Origin: Rhabdobacter roseus
Lineage (GTDB): Bacteria > Bacteroidota > Bacteroidia > Cytophagales > Spirosomataceae
Assembly (NCBI RefSeq): GCF_014202275.1
Contig: NZ_JACHGF010000004.1
Span: 84,928 to 148,927 of the forward strand
Direction: 5' to 3'
Length of the DNA: 64,000 nt
Shown here one piece after another: positions 15,787-24,671 of the stretch; the first letter of the stretch is position 1; every line of letters starts with the position of its first letter. The notes beneath the pieces are model-generated. The model worked only from the letters and a program-made list of their open reading frames with translations, made no database searches and was not told the origin of the DNA. Both the position numbers and the translations under genes were made by a program.

Positions 15787-16757
15787 ATTAATCCTTCCTT
15801 CAGGAGGTCGTGCAGATGTACGAATCCTTTTACCTGGCCGTACTCGGCCACCACGACCTGCGTGATGTTGCGCGCCTGCATGAGCTGTAAGGCATTAACT
15901 GCATATTCGTCGGTGCTTACGCAGATGGGGTCCGAGGTCATGATTTGCCGGGCCTTCAGGTTCATGAACGTTTCGTCGGCGTGTTGATTAAGCATGCGTC
16001 GTAGGTCTCCGTCCGTGACAATGCCTACGAGTTGATCCTCCTCGTTGAGTACCGCGGTTGCCCCAAGTCGCTTGGAGGTGATTTCCAGAATCACTTCCCG
16101 AACCGTCGCGGATTCGGCCACCCGTGGGAGGGCGTTATGCGGATAAATATCACTAACTTTCAGGTAGAGTTTTTTGCCGAGGGAGCCGCCGGGGTGATAG
16201 CGGGCAAAGTCTTGCCGGGTGAAGCCGCGGGTTTCCAGCAGGCAAATGGCCAGAGCGTCGCCCAGGGCCAGGGCGGCGGTGGTACTGGTGGTAGGAGCCA
16301 GGTTGAGAGGGTCGGCCTCGTGGGGAGCATAGGCGTGCAGAACATGGTGCGCGTGGCGGCCCAGGTAGGAGTCACGGTTGCTGACCAACGCTATGAGCGT
16401 CACGTTGGTCCGCTTGAGCAAAGGTACCAGCACTTTTATTTCGGGCGTGTCGCCGCTCTTGGAAATAGCAATGACCACGTCGTTGAGCTGAATCATTCCC
16501 AAATCACCGTGGATGGCGTCGGCAGCGTGCATGAAGAGCGCCGGGGTACCCGTAGAATTAAGGGTAGCCACAATCTTTTGGCCAATGAGCGCACTCTTGC
16601 CGATCCCCGTAATGACTACCCGGCCACCGGCGTTAAGAATGGCCTCTACGCACTGCTCAAAGGAAGCATCGATGCGGTCGGCCAGGTGGTGAATAGCTTC
16701 GGCTTCCTGCCTTAATACATCTTTTGCAATGGACTGGATATTTTTTACTAATTTCAA
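15783..16757 (-). CDS. kdsD: Arabinose-5-phosphate isomerase (KpsF/GutQ family)
   Basis: This enzyme interconverts ribulose-5-phosphate and arabinose-5-phosphate, the first step to Kdo for lipopolysaccharide. The SIS domain (about residues 30-170) has GIGKSALIGQKIVATLNSTG, then HAADAIHGDLGM and SKSGDTPEI. Two CBS domains occupy the C-terminal 120 residues (TVREVILEITSKRLGATAVL; IMTSDPICVSTDEYAVNALQ). The length of 324 is normal. No ATG is available near the N-terminus: an in-frame stop lies 18 bases upstream and the next methionine is deep inside the SIS domain. The start is therefore TTG at 16757, which lies inside the palindrome at 16751-16766. It converges with the DUF4293 gene, overlapping by 4 bases. 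Confidence 0.93.
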   Translation of the reverse strand: MKLVKNIQSIAKDVLRQEAEAIHHLADRIDASFEQCVEAILNAGGRVVITGIGKSALIGQKIVATLNSTGTPALFMHAADAIHGDLGMIQLNDVVIAISKSGDTPEIKVLVPLLKRTNVTLIALVSNRDSYLGRHAHHVLHAYAPHEADPLNLAPTTSTTAALALGDALAICLLETRGFTRQDFARYHPGGSLGKKLYLKVSDIYPHNALPRVAESATVREVILEITSKRLGATAVLNEEDQLVGIVTDGDLRRMLNQHADETFMNLKARQIMTSDPICVSTDEYAVNALQLMQARNITQVVVAEYGQVKGFVHLHDLLKEGLI

Positions 16758-16766
16758 ATTTGAAAT
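16751..16766. promoter_or_regulatory. 16-bp perfect palindrome covering the kdsD start codon
   Basis: ATTTCAAATTTGAAAT is fully self-complementary and includes the TTG start codon of kdsD (16757-16755 on the minus strand). It lies in the 93-base divergent gap between kdsD and recQ. It could be an operator or an RNA element hiding the weak start codon. Coincidence in an AT-rich stretch is also possible. Confidence 0.35.
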
Positions 16767-16850
16767 ACTGTTTTATAATTAACTAATTTTAATCTTGGAA
16801 TCACAAGCAAAGATAGAGAACTTTGGAATAACCCATTTGTTGACAAAGGC

Positions 16851-19070
16851 ATGATACAGCAGGTTGATAAGGTCGTTTTAGACACGTTGAAAGAAAGACT
16901 GAAAGAGATATTTGGCTACAGCCAGTTCCGGGGCGACCAGGAAATAATTATCCAGAATATACTAGCGGGAAAGAATACGTTTGTGATCATGCCGACTGGA
17001 GCCGGCAAATCGCTCTGTTATCAGCTTCCGGCGCTAGTAACGGACGGCATGGCGATTGTGATTTCGCCGCTGATTGCGCTGATGAAGAATCAGGTGGATC
17101 AGATGAATGCCTTTGGTATCAACGCCCAGTTTCTGAACTCCACGCTTACCAAAGCCGAAATGAACCGGGTGAAACGGGATGCGCTGGATGGGTCGCTGAA
17201 GCTGCTGTACATCGCCCCCGAGTCGCTTACCAAGGAAGAGAACCTGGATTTTCTGCAAAAGACCAAAATCTCGTTTGTTGCCATTGATGAGGCGCACTGT
17301 ATCTCGGAGTGGGGGCACGACTTTCGGCCGGAGTACCGCCGCATTCATGGCATCATTGACAACATCGGCGATCTGCCCATCATTGCCCTTACGGCCACTG
17401 CTACGCCCAAAGTACAGCAGGACATCCGGAAGAACCTGCAGATGGAAGAGGCCGAAACCTTTAAGTCGTCGTTTAACCGGAAGAATCTTTACTACGAGAT
17501 CCGATCGAAGAAAGACTCCAAAAAGCAGCTGATCCGGTACATTCGGAACAACAAGGGGAAGTCGGGCATCGTGTACTGCCTGAGCCGCAAGACGGTGGAG
17601 GAAATTGCGGAACTACTGAGCGTGAACGACGTCAAAGCGCTGCCCTACCACGCTGGCCTTGACAGCGCTACCCGCATGGCCAATCAGGATGCTTTCCTGA
17701 ACGAAGACGCCGACGTCATTGTGGCCACCATTGCCTTCGGGATGGGGATTGACAAGCCTGACGTACGCTTTGTGATTCACTACGATGTACCGAAGTCGCT
17801 GGAAGGCTACTACCAGGAAACGGGCCGGGCGGGCCGGGATGGACTGGAGGGCAACTGCCTGATGTTCTACAGCTACGAGGATATTCAGAAGCTCGAGAAG
17901 TTTAACAAGGACAAATCCGTCACGGAACGCGACAACGCCCGCCACCTGCTGGGGGAAATGGTGGCCTACGCCAACCTGGGAGTATGCCGGCGTCGGCAAC
18001 TGCTGAGCTACTTTGGCGAGTACCTGGACAAAGACTGCGGCTTCTGCGATAACTGCATGAAACCCACCGAAAAAATCAAGGTACAGGGCGAGGTAGAGCT
18101 GGCCTTACGGGCCGTTCAGCTGACCGAGCACCGGTTTGACGGCGAGCACATTGCTGATCTGTTGATAGCCCGGGAGAACCAGTACGTGCGTAGCTATGAG
18201 CACGACAAACTGGATGTGTACGGCAAGGGTACCGAACTCAACGAATCCCACGAATTTTGGATTTCGTTGCTACGGCAGCTGGTTATTTTCAACTACCTGG
18301 AAAAGGACATTGAAAACTACGGTGTACTACGACTCAGCGAGAAAGGCGCAGCTTACCTCAGCGACCCATATCCGATTTCCATCACTAAAGATCATAACTA
18401 CGAAGAGGAGAATATTGATAAGGCGGATGAAGACGATAAGGAGTCCTCAGGCTCGGGTAGCGGCAGTGGCCATGCCTACGACGAAGCACTGCTGGGTTTA
18501 CTTAAGGCGTTGCGGAAAAAAGTAGCCAAGGAAAAGGATCTTCCTCCCTACGTCATTTTCCAGGATCCCTCGCTGGAAGAAATGGCTACGACCTACCCCA
18601 CTACCCAGCAGGAAATGGCGCAGATCAACGGCGTCGGGATGGGGAAAGTGCAGAAATTCGGGCGTCAGTTTATTGAAGCCATTAGTCGCTACGTAGAAGA
18701 AAATGAGATTGAGACCGCCAAGGATGTCGTGATCAAGTCAACGGTCAATAAGTCCAAAGTCAAGATTTACATCATTCAACAGGTAGATCGAAAAATTGAT
18801 CTGGAGGAGATTGCCGAGGCCAAAGACTTGTCGATGGAAGATCTTATCGAGGAGGTGGAGCACATCTGTTACTCGGGTACCAAGCTCAACCTCGACTATT
18901 ACATCAATCAAATCATGGACCGCGATCGTCAGCGCGAAATCTATGATTACTTTATGAGTGCCGAGACTGATAATATTGCCGTAGCCCTGGCTGAATTTGC
19001 CGGTGAGGACATTAGCGAAGAAGAGCTCCGCCTCATGCGGATCAAGTTTTTGTCTGAACTTGCCAACTAA
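16851..19070 (+). CDS. recQ: ATP-dependent DNA helicase RecQ
   Basis: RecQ unwinds DNA 3' to 5' in recombination and replication-fork repair. Visible in order: the aromatic-glutamine start FGYSQFRGDQEIII, Walker A MPTGAGKS (residues 47-54), the DEAH box (146-149) with CISEWGHDFRPEY, and helicase motif VI QETGRAGRDG. The zinc-binding RQC cysteines CRRRQLL and CGFCDNC are at about 378-404. A winged helix follows, then an acidic Ser/Gly linker (about 525-545, SSGSGSGSG) and an HRDC domain. A further C-terminal extension of some 110 residues follows HRDC, giving 739 residues against about 610 in E. coli. This is usual for the longer Bacteroidota type. ATG 16851 is the first in frame. Confidence 0.97.
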   Translation: MIQQVDKVVLDTLKERLKEIFGYSQFRGDQEIIIQNILAGKNTFVIMPTGAGKSLCYQLPALVTDGMAIVISPLIALMKNQVDQMNAFGINAQFLNSTLTKAEMNRVKRDALDGSLKLLYIAPESLTKEENLDFLQKTKISFVAIDEAHCISEWGHDFRPEYRRIHGIIDNIGDLPIIALTATATPKVQQDIRKNLQMEEAETFKSSFNRKNLYYEIRSKKDSKKQLIRYIRNNKGKSGIVYCLSRKTVEEIAELLSVNDVKALPYHAGLDSATRMANQDAFLNEDADVIVATIAFGMGIDKPDVRFVIHYDVPKSLEGYYQETGRAGRDGLEGNCLMFYSYEDIQKLEKFNKDKSVTERDNARHLLGEMVAYANLGVCRRRQLLSYFGEYLDKDCGFCDNCMKPTEKIKVQGEVELALRAVQLTEHRFDGEHIADLLIARENQYVRSYEHDKLDVYGKGTELNESHEFWISLLRQLVIFNYLEKDIENYGVLRLSEKGAAYLSDPYPISITKDHNYEEENIDKADEDDKESSGSGSGSGHAYDEALLGLLKALRKKVAKEKDLPPYVIFQDPSLEEMATTYPTTQQEMAQINGVGMGKVQKFGRQFIEAISRYVEENEIETAKDVVIKSTVNKSKVKIYIIQQVDRKIDLEEIAEAKDLSMEDLIEEVEHICYSGTKLNLDYYINQIMDRDRQREIYDYFMSAETDNIAVALAEFAGEDISEEELRLMRIKFLSELAN

Positions 19071-19085
19071 TTCACGCCAACCATT

Positions 19086-19116
19086 AAGGAGGTGATCCAG
19101 CGAGGATTACCTCTTT
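19086..19116 (+). terminator. Hairpin after recQ whose left arm is complementary to the 16S rRNA 3' end
   Basis: AAGGAGGTGATCC (19086-19098) pairs with GGATTACCTCTTT (19104-19116) over 13 bp with two G-U pairs and loop AGCGA. A weak T-rich tail follows. It starts 16 bases after the recQ stop and most simply ends that transcript. The sequence 19086-19101 (AAGGAGGTGATCCAGC) equals the reverse complement of the universal 16S 3' end including the anti-Shine-Dalgarno core. It is too far (33 bases) from purD ATG 19134 to be its ribosome site. Confidence 0.55.
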
Positions 19117-19133
19117 CATCTTATTATCTTACT

Positions 19134-20423
19134 ATGAATATACTAATACTGGGATCAGGTGGTCGTGAACACGCTTTTGCGTGGAAAATGGTACAAAGCG
19201 CTCTTTGTGATGATTTGTTTGTGGCACCTGGTAATGCAGGAACGGCCACGATAGCCACGAATTTGCCTATTTCGTACAATGATTTTGAGGCTATTGCCCA
19301 AAGCGTATTGGAAAAGCGAGTGGACCTAGTTGTCGTTGGCCCCGAAGAACCCCTGGTAGCGGGTATCGTAGATTATTTCCACGGCCGGGCGGACCTCAAG
19401 CATGTGCGCATCATCGGACCCACGCAAGCGGGTGCCCAGCTAGAGGGCAGCAAGGATTTCTCCAAACACTTCATGAAGAAGTACGGAATTCCTACTGCTA
19501 ATTCCCAAACTTTTACCAGCGAAACGCTGGAAGAAGGAATGGCTTACCTGCAGAATCACCCGCTTCCCATTGTGCTTAAGGCCGATGGCCTGGCGGCGGG
19601 AAAAGGAGTGATTATCGCCGAGACTTTGCTGGAGGCCCAGGAAGCCCTGCGGGCGATGCTGGTAGGAGGGAAGTTCGGTGCGGCGGGTCAAAAGGTGGTC
19701 GTGGAGCAGTTTCTAAGGGGCATCGAGCTGTCGGTTTTTGTGCTCAGTGACGGCGAAAACTACAAAATTTTGCCGGAAGCCAAGGATTACAAACGCATTG
19801 GTGAAGCCGATACCGGACCCAATACCGGCGGCATGGGAGCCGTATCCCCGGTTGTGTTTGCGGATCATAACTTTCTGCGAAAAGTAGAAGAGAAAGTAGT
19901 GAAGCCCACCATGGCAGGCCTGCGCAGTGAGAATATCAAGTACGTAGGCTTTATTTTTATTGGTCTGATGAATGTGAAAGGAGAGCCGTACGTCATTGAA
20001 TACAACGTACGCATGGGCGATCCGGAAACTGAAGTAGTGCTGCCGCGTATCCAGTCTGACCTGGTGACGCTGCTGGCTGCCACGGCCAAAGGTACCCTGC
20101 ATGACATTGAAATGAACATATCACCGCAGGTCGCCGTAACCACCGTGGTGGTATCAGGGGGGTATCCCGAAGCCTATGAAAATGGAAAGCTGATTACTGA
20201 TACCAATAAGGTGGACGATGTTTTCGTTTTTCATGCAGGAACGACTTTTAACGGAGACACGGACGTAGTGACGAACGGAGGCCGGGTTATGGCCCTGACC
20301 GCCCTAGCCAATTCCATCGAAAAAGCCGTTCAGAAGTCACAACGGGCTGCCCAAACGGTGCAGTTCGAAGGCAAGTACTATCGACACGATATTGGCGTCG
20401 ATTTAATTCGTTATAAAGATTGA
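19134..20423 (+). CDS. purD: Phosphoribosylamine-glycine ligase
   Basis: PurD joins glycine to phosphoribosylamine in de novo purine synthesis using ATP. The start MNILILGSGGREHAFAWK is the family N-terminus. The ATP-grasp domain has LKADGLAAGKGVIIAE, EFLRG-type VVEQFLRGIELSVFVL, GDPETEVVLPR and NTGGMGAVSP. At 429 residues it is full length. ATG 19134 is clear, and the open frame extends to GTG 19092 inside the upstream hairpin, which I reject. The next gene starts 12 bases after its stop and is probably in the same transcript. Confidence 0.97.
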   Translation: MNILILGSGGREHAFAWKMVQSALCDDLFVAPGNAGTATIATNLPISYNDFEAIAQSVLEKRVDLVVVGPEEPLVAGIVDYFHGRADLKHVRIIGPTQAGAQLEGSKDFSKHFMKKYGIPTANSQTFTSETLEEGMAYLQNHPLPIVLKADGLAAGKGVIIAETLLEAQEALRAMLVGGKFGAAGQKVVVEQFLRGIELSVFVLSDGENYKILPEAKDYKRIGEADTGPNTGGMGAVSPVVFADHNFLRKVEEKVVKPTMAGLRSENIKYVGFIFIGLMNVKGEPYVIEYNVRMGDPETEVVLPRIQSDLVTLLAATAKGTLHDIEMNISPQVAVTTVVVSGGYPEAYENGKLITDTNKVDDVFVFHAGTTFNGDTDVVTNGGRVMALTALANSIEKAVQKSQRAAQTVQFEGKYYRHDIGVDLIRYKD

Positions 20424-20435
20424 GGAGTTTAGCAT

Positions 20436-21635
20436 ATGGGATGTATATCATGTACATCCGGAGGCTGCGGGACCAATGGAGCAACGGCTCCCGGATCAGC
20501 GGCCCCTGGATGTGGAAGCAAAGGCAACTGCGGAACGGGCGGTTGTAATAAAATGAACGTTTTTGACTGGCTGGGGCACATGGAAGTACCCCGTAGCCAG
20601 CGGTTCGATGTACTGGAAGTAAAGTTTAAGGGCGGACGGAAAGAATATTTCCGAAACGTGAACCAGCTGGACCTCACAACGGGTGATTTTGTGGTATGCG
20701 AAATGCAGTCGGGCCATCACATTGGCATGGTGTCGTTACAGGGTGAGCTGGTACGTCTACAGATGAAGAAGAAGAACATTGTTCTTAACGACGACCTGAA
20801 AGTCATCTACCGTGTCGCCAACGAAAAAGACCTGGAAAAACACACCCAGGCCCTGGCGCGTGACCTTCCTACCATGTACCGTACGCGGGAGATTATTCGG
20901 GATATTAAGCTGAACATGAAGCTGTCGGACGTGGAGTACCAGTCTGACAACACCAAGGCTACCTTTTACTATTCGTCGGATGAGCGCGTCGATTTTCGGG
21001 AGCTCATCAAAGTACTAGCTACGGAATTCAAGATTCGGGTAGAAATGCGGCAGATTAGCCTCCGGCAGGAGGCCAGTCGCCTAGGTGGGGTGGGGTCCTG
21101 CGGGCGAGAACTGTGCTGCTCTACCTGGCTCACCGATTTTAAGAGTATTTCTACCTCGGCGGCCCGGTACCAGAACCTGTCTCTAAACCCCGCCAAACTG
21201 TCGGGGCAGTGCGGGCGGCTGAAATGCTGCCTCAACTACGAGCTCGAGACCTACATGGATGCCCTGCGGGACATTCCCAGTGTAGAAGCCCCGCTGAAAA
21301 CCAAGAAGGGAAACGCCACGCTCCAGAAAACGGATATTTTCAAAAGGATCATGTGGTTTGGGTTTGATAAAGATTCTAACTGGTACCCGGTCCCCGTTGA
21401 TAAAGTAGCAGAGATTCTGGAAATGAACAAGAAGGGGGTTTTACCGGAATCGCTAGAGGTACTTATCCCGGAACCCATTGTCGAGACGGTAGAGAAAGGG
21501 GTTACTTCTCTCAACCGGGATCTCGACCGGCTTGACCGAAAATACAGCGGAGAAGAACCTAAAAAGAAAAAGAAAAAAAGCCGGAATAATCGAAATCGCA
21601 GCCGAAATAAACCAGCCGCTCCGCCCAAAAGCTGA
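20436..21635 (+). CDS. PSP1-domain protein, RicT (YaaT)-like, with cysteine-rich N-terminus
   Basis: The PSP1 C-terminal domain family includes Bacillus RicT (YaaT), part of an Fe-S-binding complex affecting mRNA processing and phosphorelay. Conserved cysteine motifs GSCGRELCCSTWLTDF and GQCGRLKCCLNYE are present in the core (about residues 222-265). The first 40 residues are unusual: they are Gly/Cys-rich with seven cysteines (starting MGCISCTSGGCG), a likely extra metal- or cluster-binding segment. The tail is strongly basic (KKKKKKSRNNRNRSRNK) and suggests nucleic-acid binding. It follows purD by 12 bases. The partners RicA and RicF are not in the window, so the Bacillus role should not be transferred directly. 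Confidence 0.85.
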   Translation: MGCISCTSGGCGTNGATAPGSAAPGCGSKGNCGTGGCNKMNVFDWLGHMEVPRSQRFDVLEVKFKGGRKEYFRNVNQLDLTTGDFVVCEMQSGHHIGMVSLQGELVRLQMKKKNIVLNDDLKVIYRVANEKDLEKHTQALARDLPTMYRTREIIRDIKLNMKLSDVEYQSDNTKATFYYSSDERVDFRELIKVLATEFKIRVEMRQISLRQEASRLGGVGSCGRELCCSTWLTDFKSISTSAARYQNLSLNPAKLSGQCGRLKCCLNYELETYMDALRDIPSVEAPLKTKKGNATLQKTDIFKRIMWFGFDKDSNWYPVPVDKVAEILEMNKKGVLPESLEVLIPEPIVETVEKGVTSLNRDLDRLDRKYSGEEPKKKKKKSRNNRNRSRNKPAAPPKS

Positions 21636-21646
21636 GCGAAAATCAG

Positions 21647-21678
21647 GAGGCTGCCCTTGTACAAGGGCAGCCTCTTTT
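21647..21678 (+). terminator. Terminator: 28-bp perfect palindrome with GTAC centre plus T4
   Basis: GAGGCTGCCCTTGT (21647-21660) and ACAAGGGCAGCCTC (21661-21674) are exactly complementary with no spacer, followed by TTTT. In RNA the four central bases form the loop, giving a 12-bp stem. It closes the purD-ricT unit, 29 bases before anmK. Confidence 0.85.
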
Positions 21679-21702
21679 ACTGCTTAGCCTTCCTTATCAG
21701 CT

Positions 21703-22899
21703 ATGAATTCATACGTACAGCAACTGTGCCAAATCGCCCAACAGCCTTCGCGAAGAATCATTGGCCTCATGTCAGGTACTTCTCTGGATGGACTGGATGT
21801 AGCCCTGTGCCGGATAACCGGAGCTGGACCAGCCATGCAGCTCGAACTCGAGTACTTTACTACCGTTCCGTATACGGATGCTTTTCGGAACGAAATACGG
21901 AAGGTATTTGCCAAGTCGGAGATCAATTTCCGGCAGCTATGCGTGCTAAATCCCTACCTGGGGCGCCAGCACGGCCAAATGGTTCTTGCCTGCCTGGCCG
22001 ACTGGGGCGTTGCGGCGGCTGAAGTCGATCTCCTAGCCAGCCACGGGCAAACCGTTTACCACGCTCCCCAGAAGCAGCACGGCCTCCCTCATTTTCCTAA
22101 TGCTACCCTGCAAATTGGGGATGGTGATCACGTGGCGGTCACGACGGGCATTATTACCCTCAGCGACTTTCGGCAGAAACACCTGGCGGCCGGAGGCGAA
22201 GGAGCACCCCTGGCCGTGTACGGCGACTACCTGTTGTTTACCAAGCCGGGGGAAAACCGTATACTCCTCAACCTGGGCGGCATCGCAAACTTTACCTACC
22301 TGCCCGGTACGGCTGACGCAGCCGCGGTATTTACCACTGACACCGGACCGGGCAATACCCTGATCGATGCCTTGGCCCGGCAGTACTTTGACCAGCCCTA
22401 CGATCAGGAAGGAGCCATCGCGGCGCGAGGACACATCCATCCGGGCTTGCTTCATTACCTCAAGCAACACCCTTTTTTTGAGGCTGACTTTCCTAAGACA
22501 ACGGGCCCGGAAGTGTTTAACCTTCACTACCTACAAGAGGCACAGCAGCGAAGTGGTACTACCTCCGTAAAACCAGAAGACCTCCTGGCTACCCTCACGC
22601 GTTTTAGTGCCGACACCGTAGTCCAGGCCATGCGCCATTTTCTGCGTGCCGATCAGACCTACCAGCTATACGCCAGTGGCGGTGGCGCGCACAACCCGGT
22701 ACTGATGCGGCACATCCGCGAGCAACTACCCGGCTGCCCCTTGCGGCGCACCGACGAACTGGGAATCCCCGGCGATGCCAAAGAGGCGGTACTGTTTGCT
22801 GTTTTGGCCAACGAAACCGTGGCGGGTGGTGGCACTGACTTCGGCGGGCGCGAGGGGGTACCTTCCATCAGTATGGGAAAAATCTCCTTTCCCGGCTAG
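21703..22899 (+). CDS. anmK: Anhydro-N-acetylmuramic acid kinase
   Basis: AnmK phosphorylates and opens 1,6-anhydroMurNAc during recycling of cell-wall fragments. The ATP-binding start GLMSGTSLDGLDVALCRI, the segment LLASHGQTVYHAP, the catalytic region TDTGPGNTLIDALA and the ATP-site LYASGGGAHNPVLM are all present. At 398 residues it is of normal length. It is single-gene, placed directly after a strong terminator, and converges with the membrane protein on the other strand with an 11-base gap. No MurNAc etherase or transporter partner is adjacent. Confidence 0.95.
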   Translation: MNSYVQQLCQIAQQPSRRIIGLMSGTSLDGLDVALCRITGAGPAMQLELEYFTTVPYTDAFRNEIRKVFAKSEINFRQLCVLNPYLGRQHGQMVLACLADWGVAAAEVDLLASHGQTVYHAPQKQHGLPHFPNATLQIGDGDHVAVTTGIITLSDFRQKHLAAGGEGAPLAVYGDYLLFTKPGENRILLNLGGIANFTYLPGTADAAAVFTTDTGPGNTLIDALARQYFDQPYDQEGAIAARGHIHPGLLHYLKQHPFFEADFPKTTGPEVFNLHYLQEAQQRSGTTSVKPEDLLATLTRFSADTVVQAMRHFLRADQTYQLYASGGGAHNPVLMRHIREQLPGCPLRRTDELGIPGDAKEAVLFAVLANETVAGGGTDFGGREGVPSISMGKISFPG

Positions 22900-22910
22900 T
22901 AGAAAGAGAC

Positions 22911-24632
22911 TTAGGGCTTAAGCAGGAGCGAGTTCCGAATAAGGAGATAGTCTCCCTGCGCGTTAGTGACCCTTTTTTGAAAGCCTTCTTGGGGGTACTT
23001 TTCCAGGAATAGTTGAAAACTCTCATCTTGGGCGTAGAAGTGTTGCATATCCTGGGTCATCAGGATGAGGTTGATGTCTTTGCGCCGCACAAAGTCAATG
23101 AAGTCCTCTTGCTGTTCTTCCACGTGTATCCACTCAACCGGATGGTGCCGGAGCATAACCCAGTACCAGTCGCGCTCAAGGGTGCGCAAAGTACCCTGGT
23201 AGGTTAGCGCATTGAGGTAACGAACGTTGTCAGCGGCGGGGGTAGGTAGGGTTCTCCGTTGGGCTTGGTAGGCCTGTATCCCCAGCCAGCCCAGCAGCAG
23301 AAGGAATAATACTCCCTGTCTGATCGCCAAAGGTACCTGACGAACGTCCGCTCCTTCCCGGAACGACACGCTTTTAAAAAGCAGGGCGGTAAAGTAAAAC
23401 AGCCACAAAACGTGGAAAACCAGGTAGTGTACGCGAGGGTATACCAAAATGGCCGCCAGGAGCGCGGGAAGGGTCATGAGGAGCGTCGCACCAAAGGTAG
23501 TCAGGTCAAAGGCGTTGACCAATCCCCGCCAGGTTTTACGGTAATCCAGAAAAAACAGGGCGGCCAGGACGACCAGACCGACCAGCACCAGCCGCGCGCG
23601 CGCGTACCAGTCAATGAAAAGTGTCTGAAAAAAAATAGCCCAGAAGTTCCGCAGATTATGCTGAAAGGTACTTTGAAAATTGGAGAAAAGATGCTTGACT
23701 ACCAGGCCGGGTTTGGTCCGAAAGGCGTCCGACATCGATTCTACCTCTGCCCCAAATACCCCGTGAAATACCTCCATCTGCTCCTTGATGGTGAGCGGTT
23801 GAGGTTGCCCATTCCAATCGCTATAATTGATGACGAAGTGTTGCTGAAAGGCGTCGTTGCTCCGGTTGCTTTCGCCCGTAGAAAGCGGTAGCCCAAATAG
23901 TAAGTGCAGGCAGGTGCTGGCCACCAGGAAACCTACGAGCCAGCCATAGCCCCTCCACGGCCGCCGACGGAAGGCCACAAGCGCCGCCCAGCCGATCGCC
24001 AGCAGGAAAGAAATATAAAACTCGGGCCGGCAATAGGCACACAGTAGCGCTACGAAACCCAGCAGCAGGATGCGTACGGGAAGTGCGGCTTTCCAGAAAT
24101 TAAAGAGAGCGAGTGCCGCCAGAATGAGGCAGAACGGAAAGAGCGAAATCTTAGGGTTGATGGGTAAATTCTGGGGAGAAAATAAAAAAAGTACCGCGCA
24201 AAACACGCTGATCCAGAAGCTCACCCGGAATGAACGGTAGTAAACAAAGGTCAACAACCCAGCTAAAATACTCAGAAGTACCCAATTGAAATAGTAAAGA
24301 TCCAGTAAGTCCGGGATAAATAAATGCCAGAATGCGTACCACGCAGCGTACAGAGGCCCCCATTGGACACCGCCTGGAAATGGAATGGCAAAAGCCGCTC
24401 CGGAACCCAGGTAGGTAGTTTCGTCCCCGAATTGCAGGTCTTGCCACTGGGTGAGACGGTGGGTAAGAATGAGCCCCGCCACGAAAAGCAGCACGAAGCC
24501 TAACCAGTTTTTGGGAGTATTTTTCATAAAAACAGGTACGCCCGACCTGGTGAAGTACCCAGATGCTAGTGCGATGGCCGCAAAGATAAGGAAAGCACGC
24601 AAAAAGGCTAAGGCAAAGTCAAGCCATCTCAA
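22911..24632 (-). CDS. Polytopic membrane protein, probable GT-C type glycosyltransferase
   Basis: A 573-residue protein with about 11-12 hydrophobic segments spread over residues 5-450 and a soluble C-terminal domain of roughly 110 residues. The first large loop contains FGDETTYLGSG. An acidic pair after the first membrane helices is the usual metal or catalytic site of GT-C lipid-linked sugar transferases (ArnT/PMT-like). I do not recognise a specific family, so the function is an inference from topology and that motif. It is alone on the minus strand between anmK and lhgO. Its start codon lies 5 bases from an 18-bp perfect palindrome. Confidence 0.6.
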   Translation of the reverse strand: MRWLDFALAFLRAFLIFAAIALASGYFTRSGVPVFMKNTPKNWLGFVLLFVAGLILTHRLTQWQDLQFGDETTYLGSGAAFAIPFPGGVQWGPLYAAWYAFWHLFIPDLLDLYYFNWVLLSILAGLLTFVYYRSFRVSFWISVFCAVLFLFSPQNLPINPKISLFPFCLILAALALFNFWKAALPVRILLLGFVALLCAYCRPEFYISFLLAIGWAALVAFRRRPWRGYGWLVGFLVASTCLHLLFGLPLSTGESNRSNDAFQQHFVINYSDWNGQPQPLTIKEQMEVFHGVFGAEVESMSDAFRTKPGLVVKHLFSNFQSTFQHNLRNFWAIFFQTLFIDWYARARLVLVGLVVLAALFFLDYRKTWRGLVNAFDLTTFGATLLMTLPALLAAILVYPRVHYLVFHVLWLFYFTALLFKSVSFREGADVRQVPLAIRQGVLFLLLLGWLGIQAYQAQRRTLPTPAADNVRYLNALTYQGTLRTLERDWYWVMLRHHPVEWIHVEEQQEDFIDFVRRKDINLILMTQDMQHFYAQDESFQLFLEKYPQEGFQKRVTNAQGDYLLIRNSLLLKP

Positions 24633-24637
24633 GATAG

Positions 24638-24655
24638 GGTACTTTATAAAGTACC
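24638..24655. promoter_or_regulatory. 18-bp perfect palindrome between the membrane protein and lhgO
   Basis: GGTACTTTATAAAGTACC is fully self-complementary and joins the two asymmetric variants of the over-represented word (GGTACTT and AAGTACC) back to back. It lies just upstream of the minus-strand membrane-protein ATG (24632) and 16 bases before the lhgO -33 element, so it could act on either gene. Confidence 0.4.
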
Positions 24656-24671
24656 TTGGCGCTACGGGGCA

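Noticed and set aside
19086-19094. AGGAGGT as a Shine-Dalgarno site with GTG 19092 as purD start
   Set aside because: The purD family N-terminus begins at ATG 19134, the SD-like bases are 33 bases away and locked in a stem, and the phylum rarely uses such sites.
21657-22022. 121-codon plus-strand frame overlapping anmK start
   Set aside because: Lies in the wrong frame of anmK and begins inside the upstream terminator.
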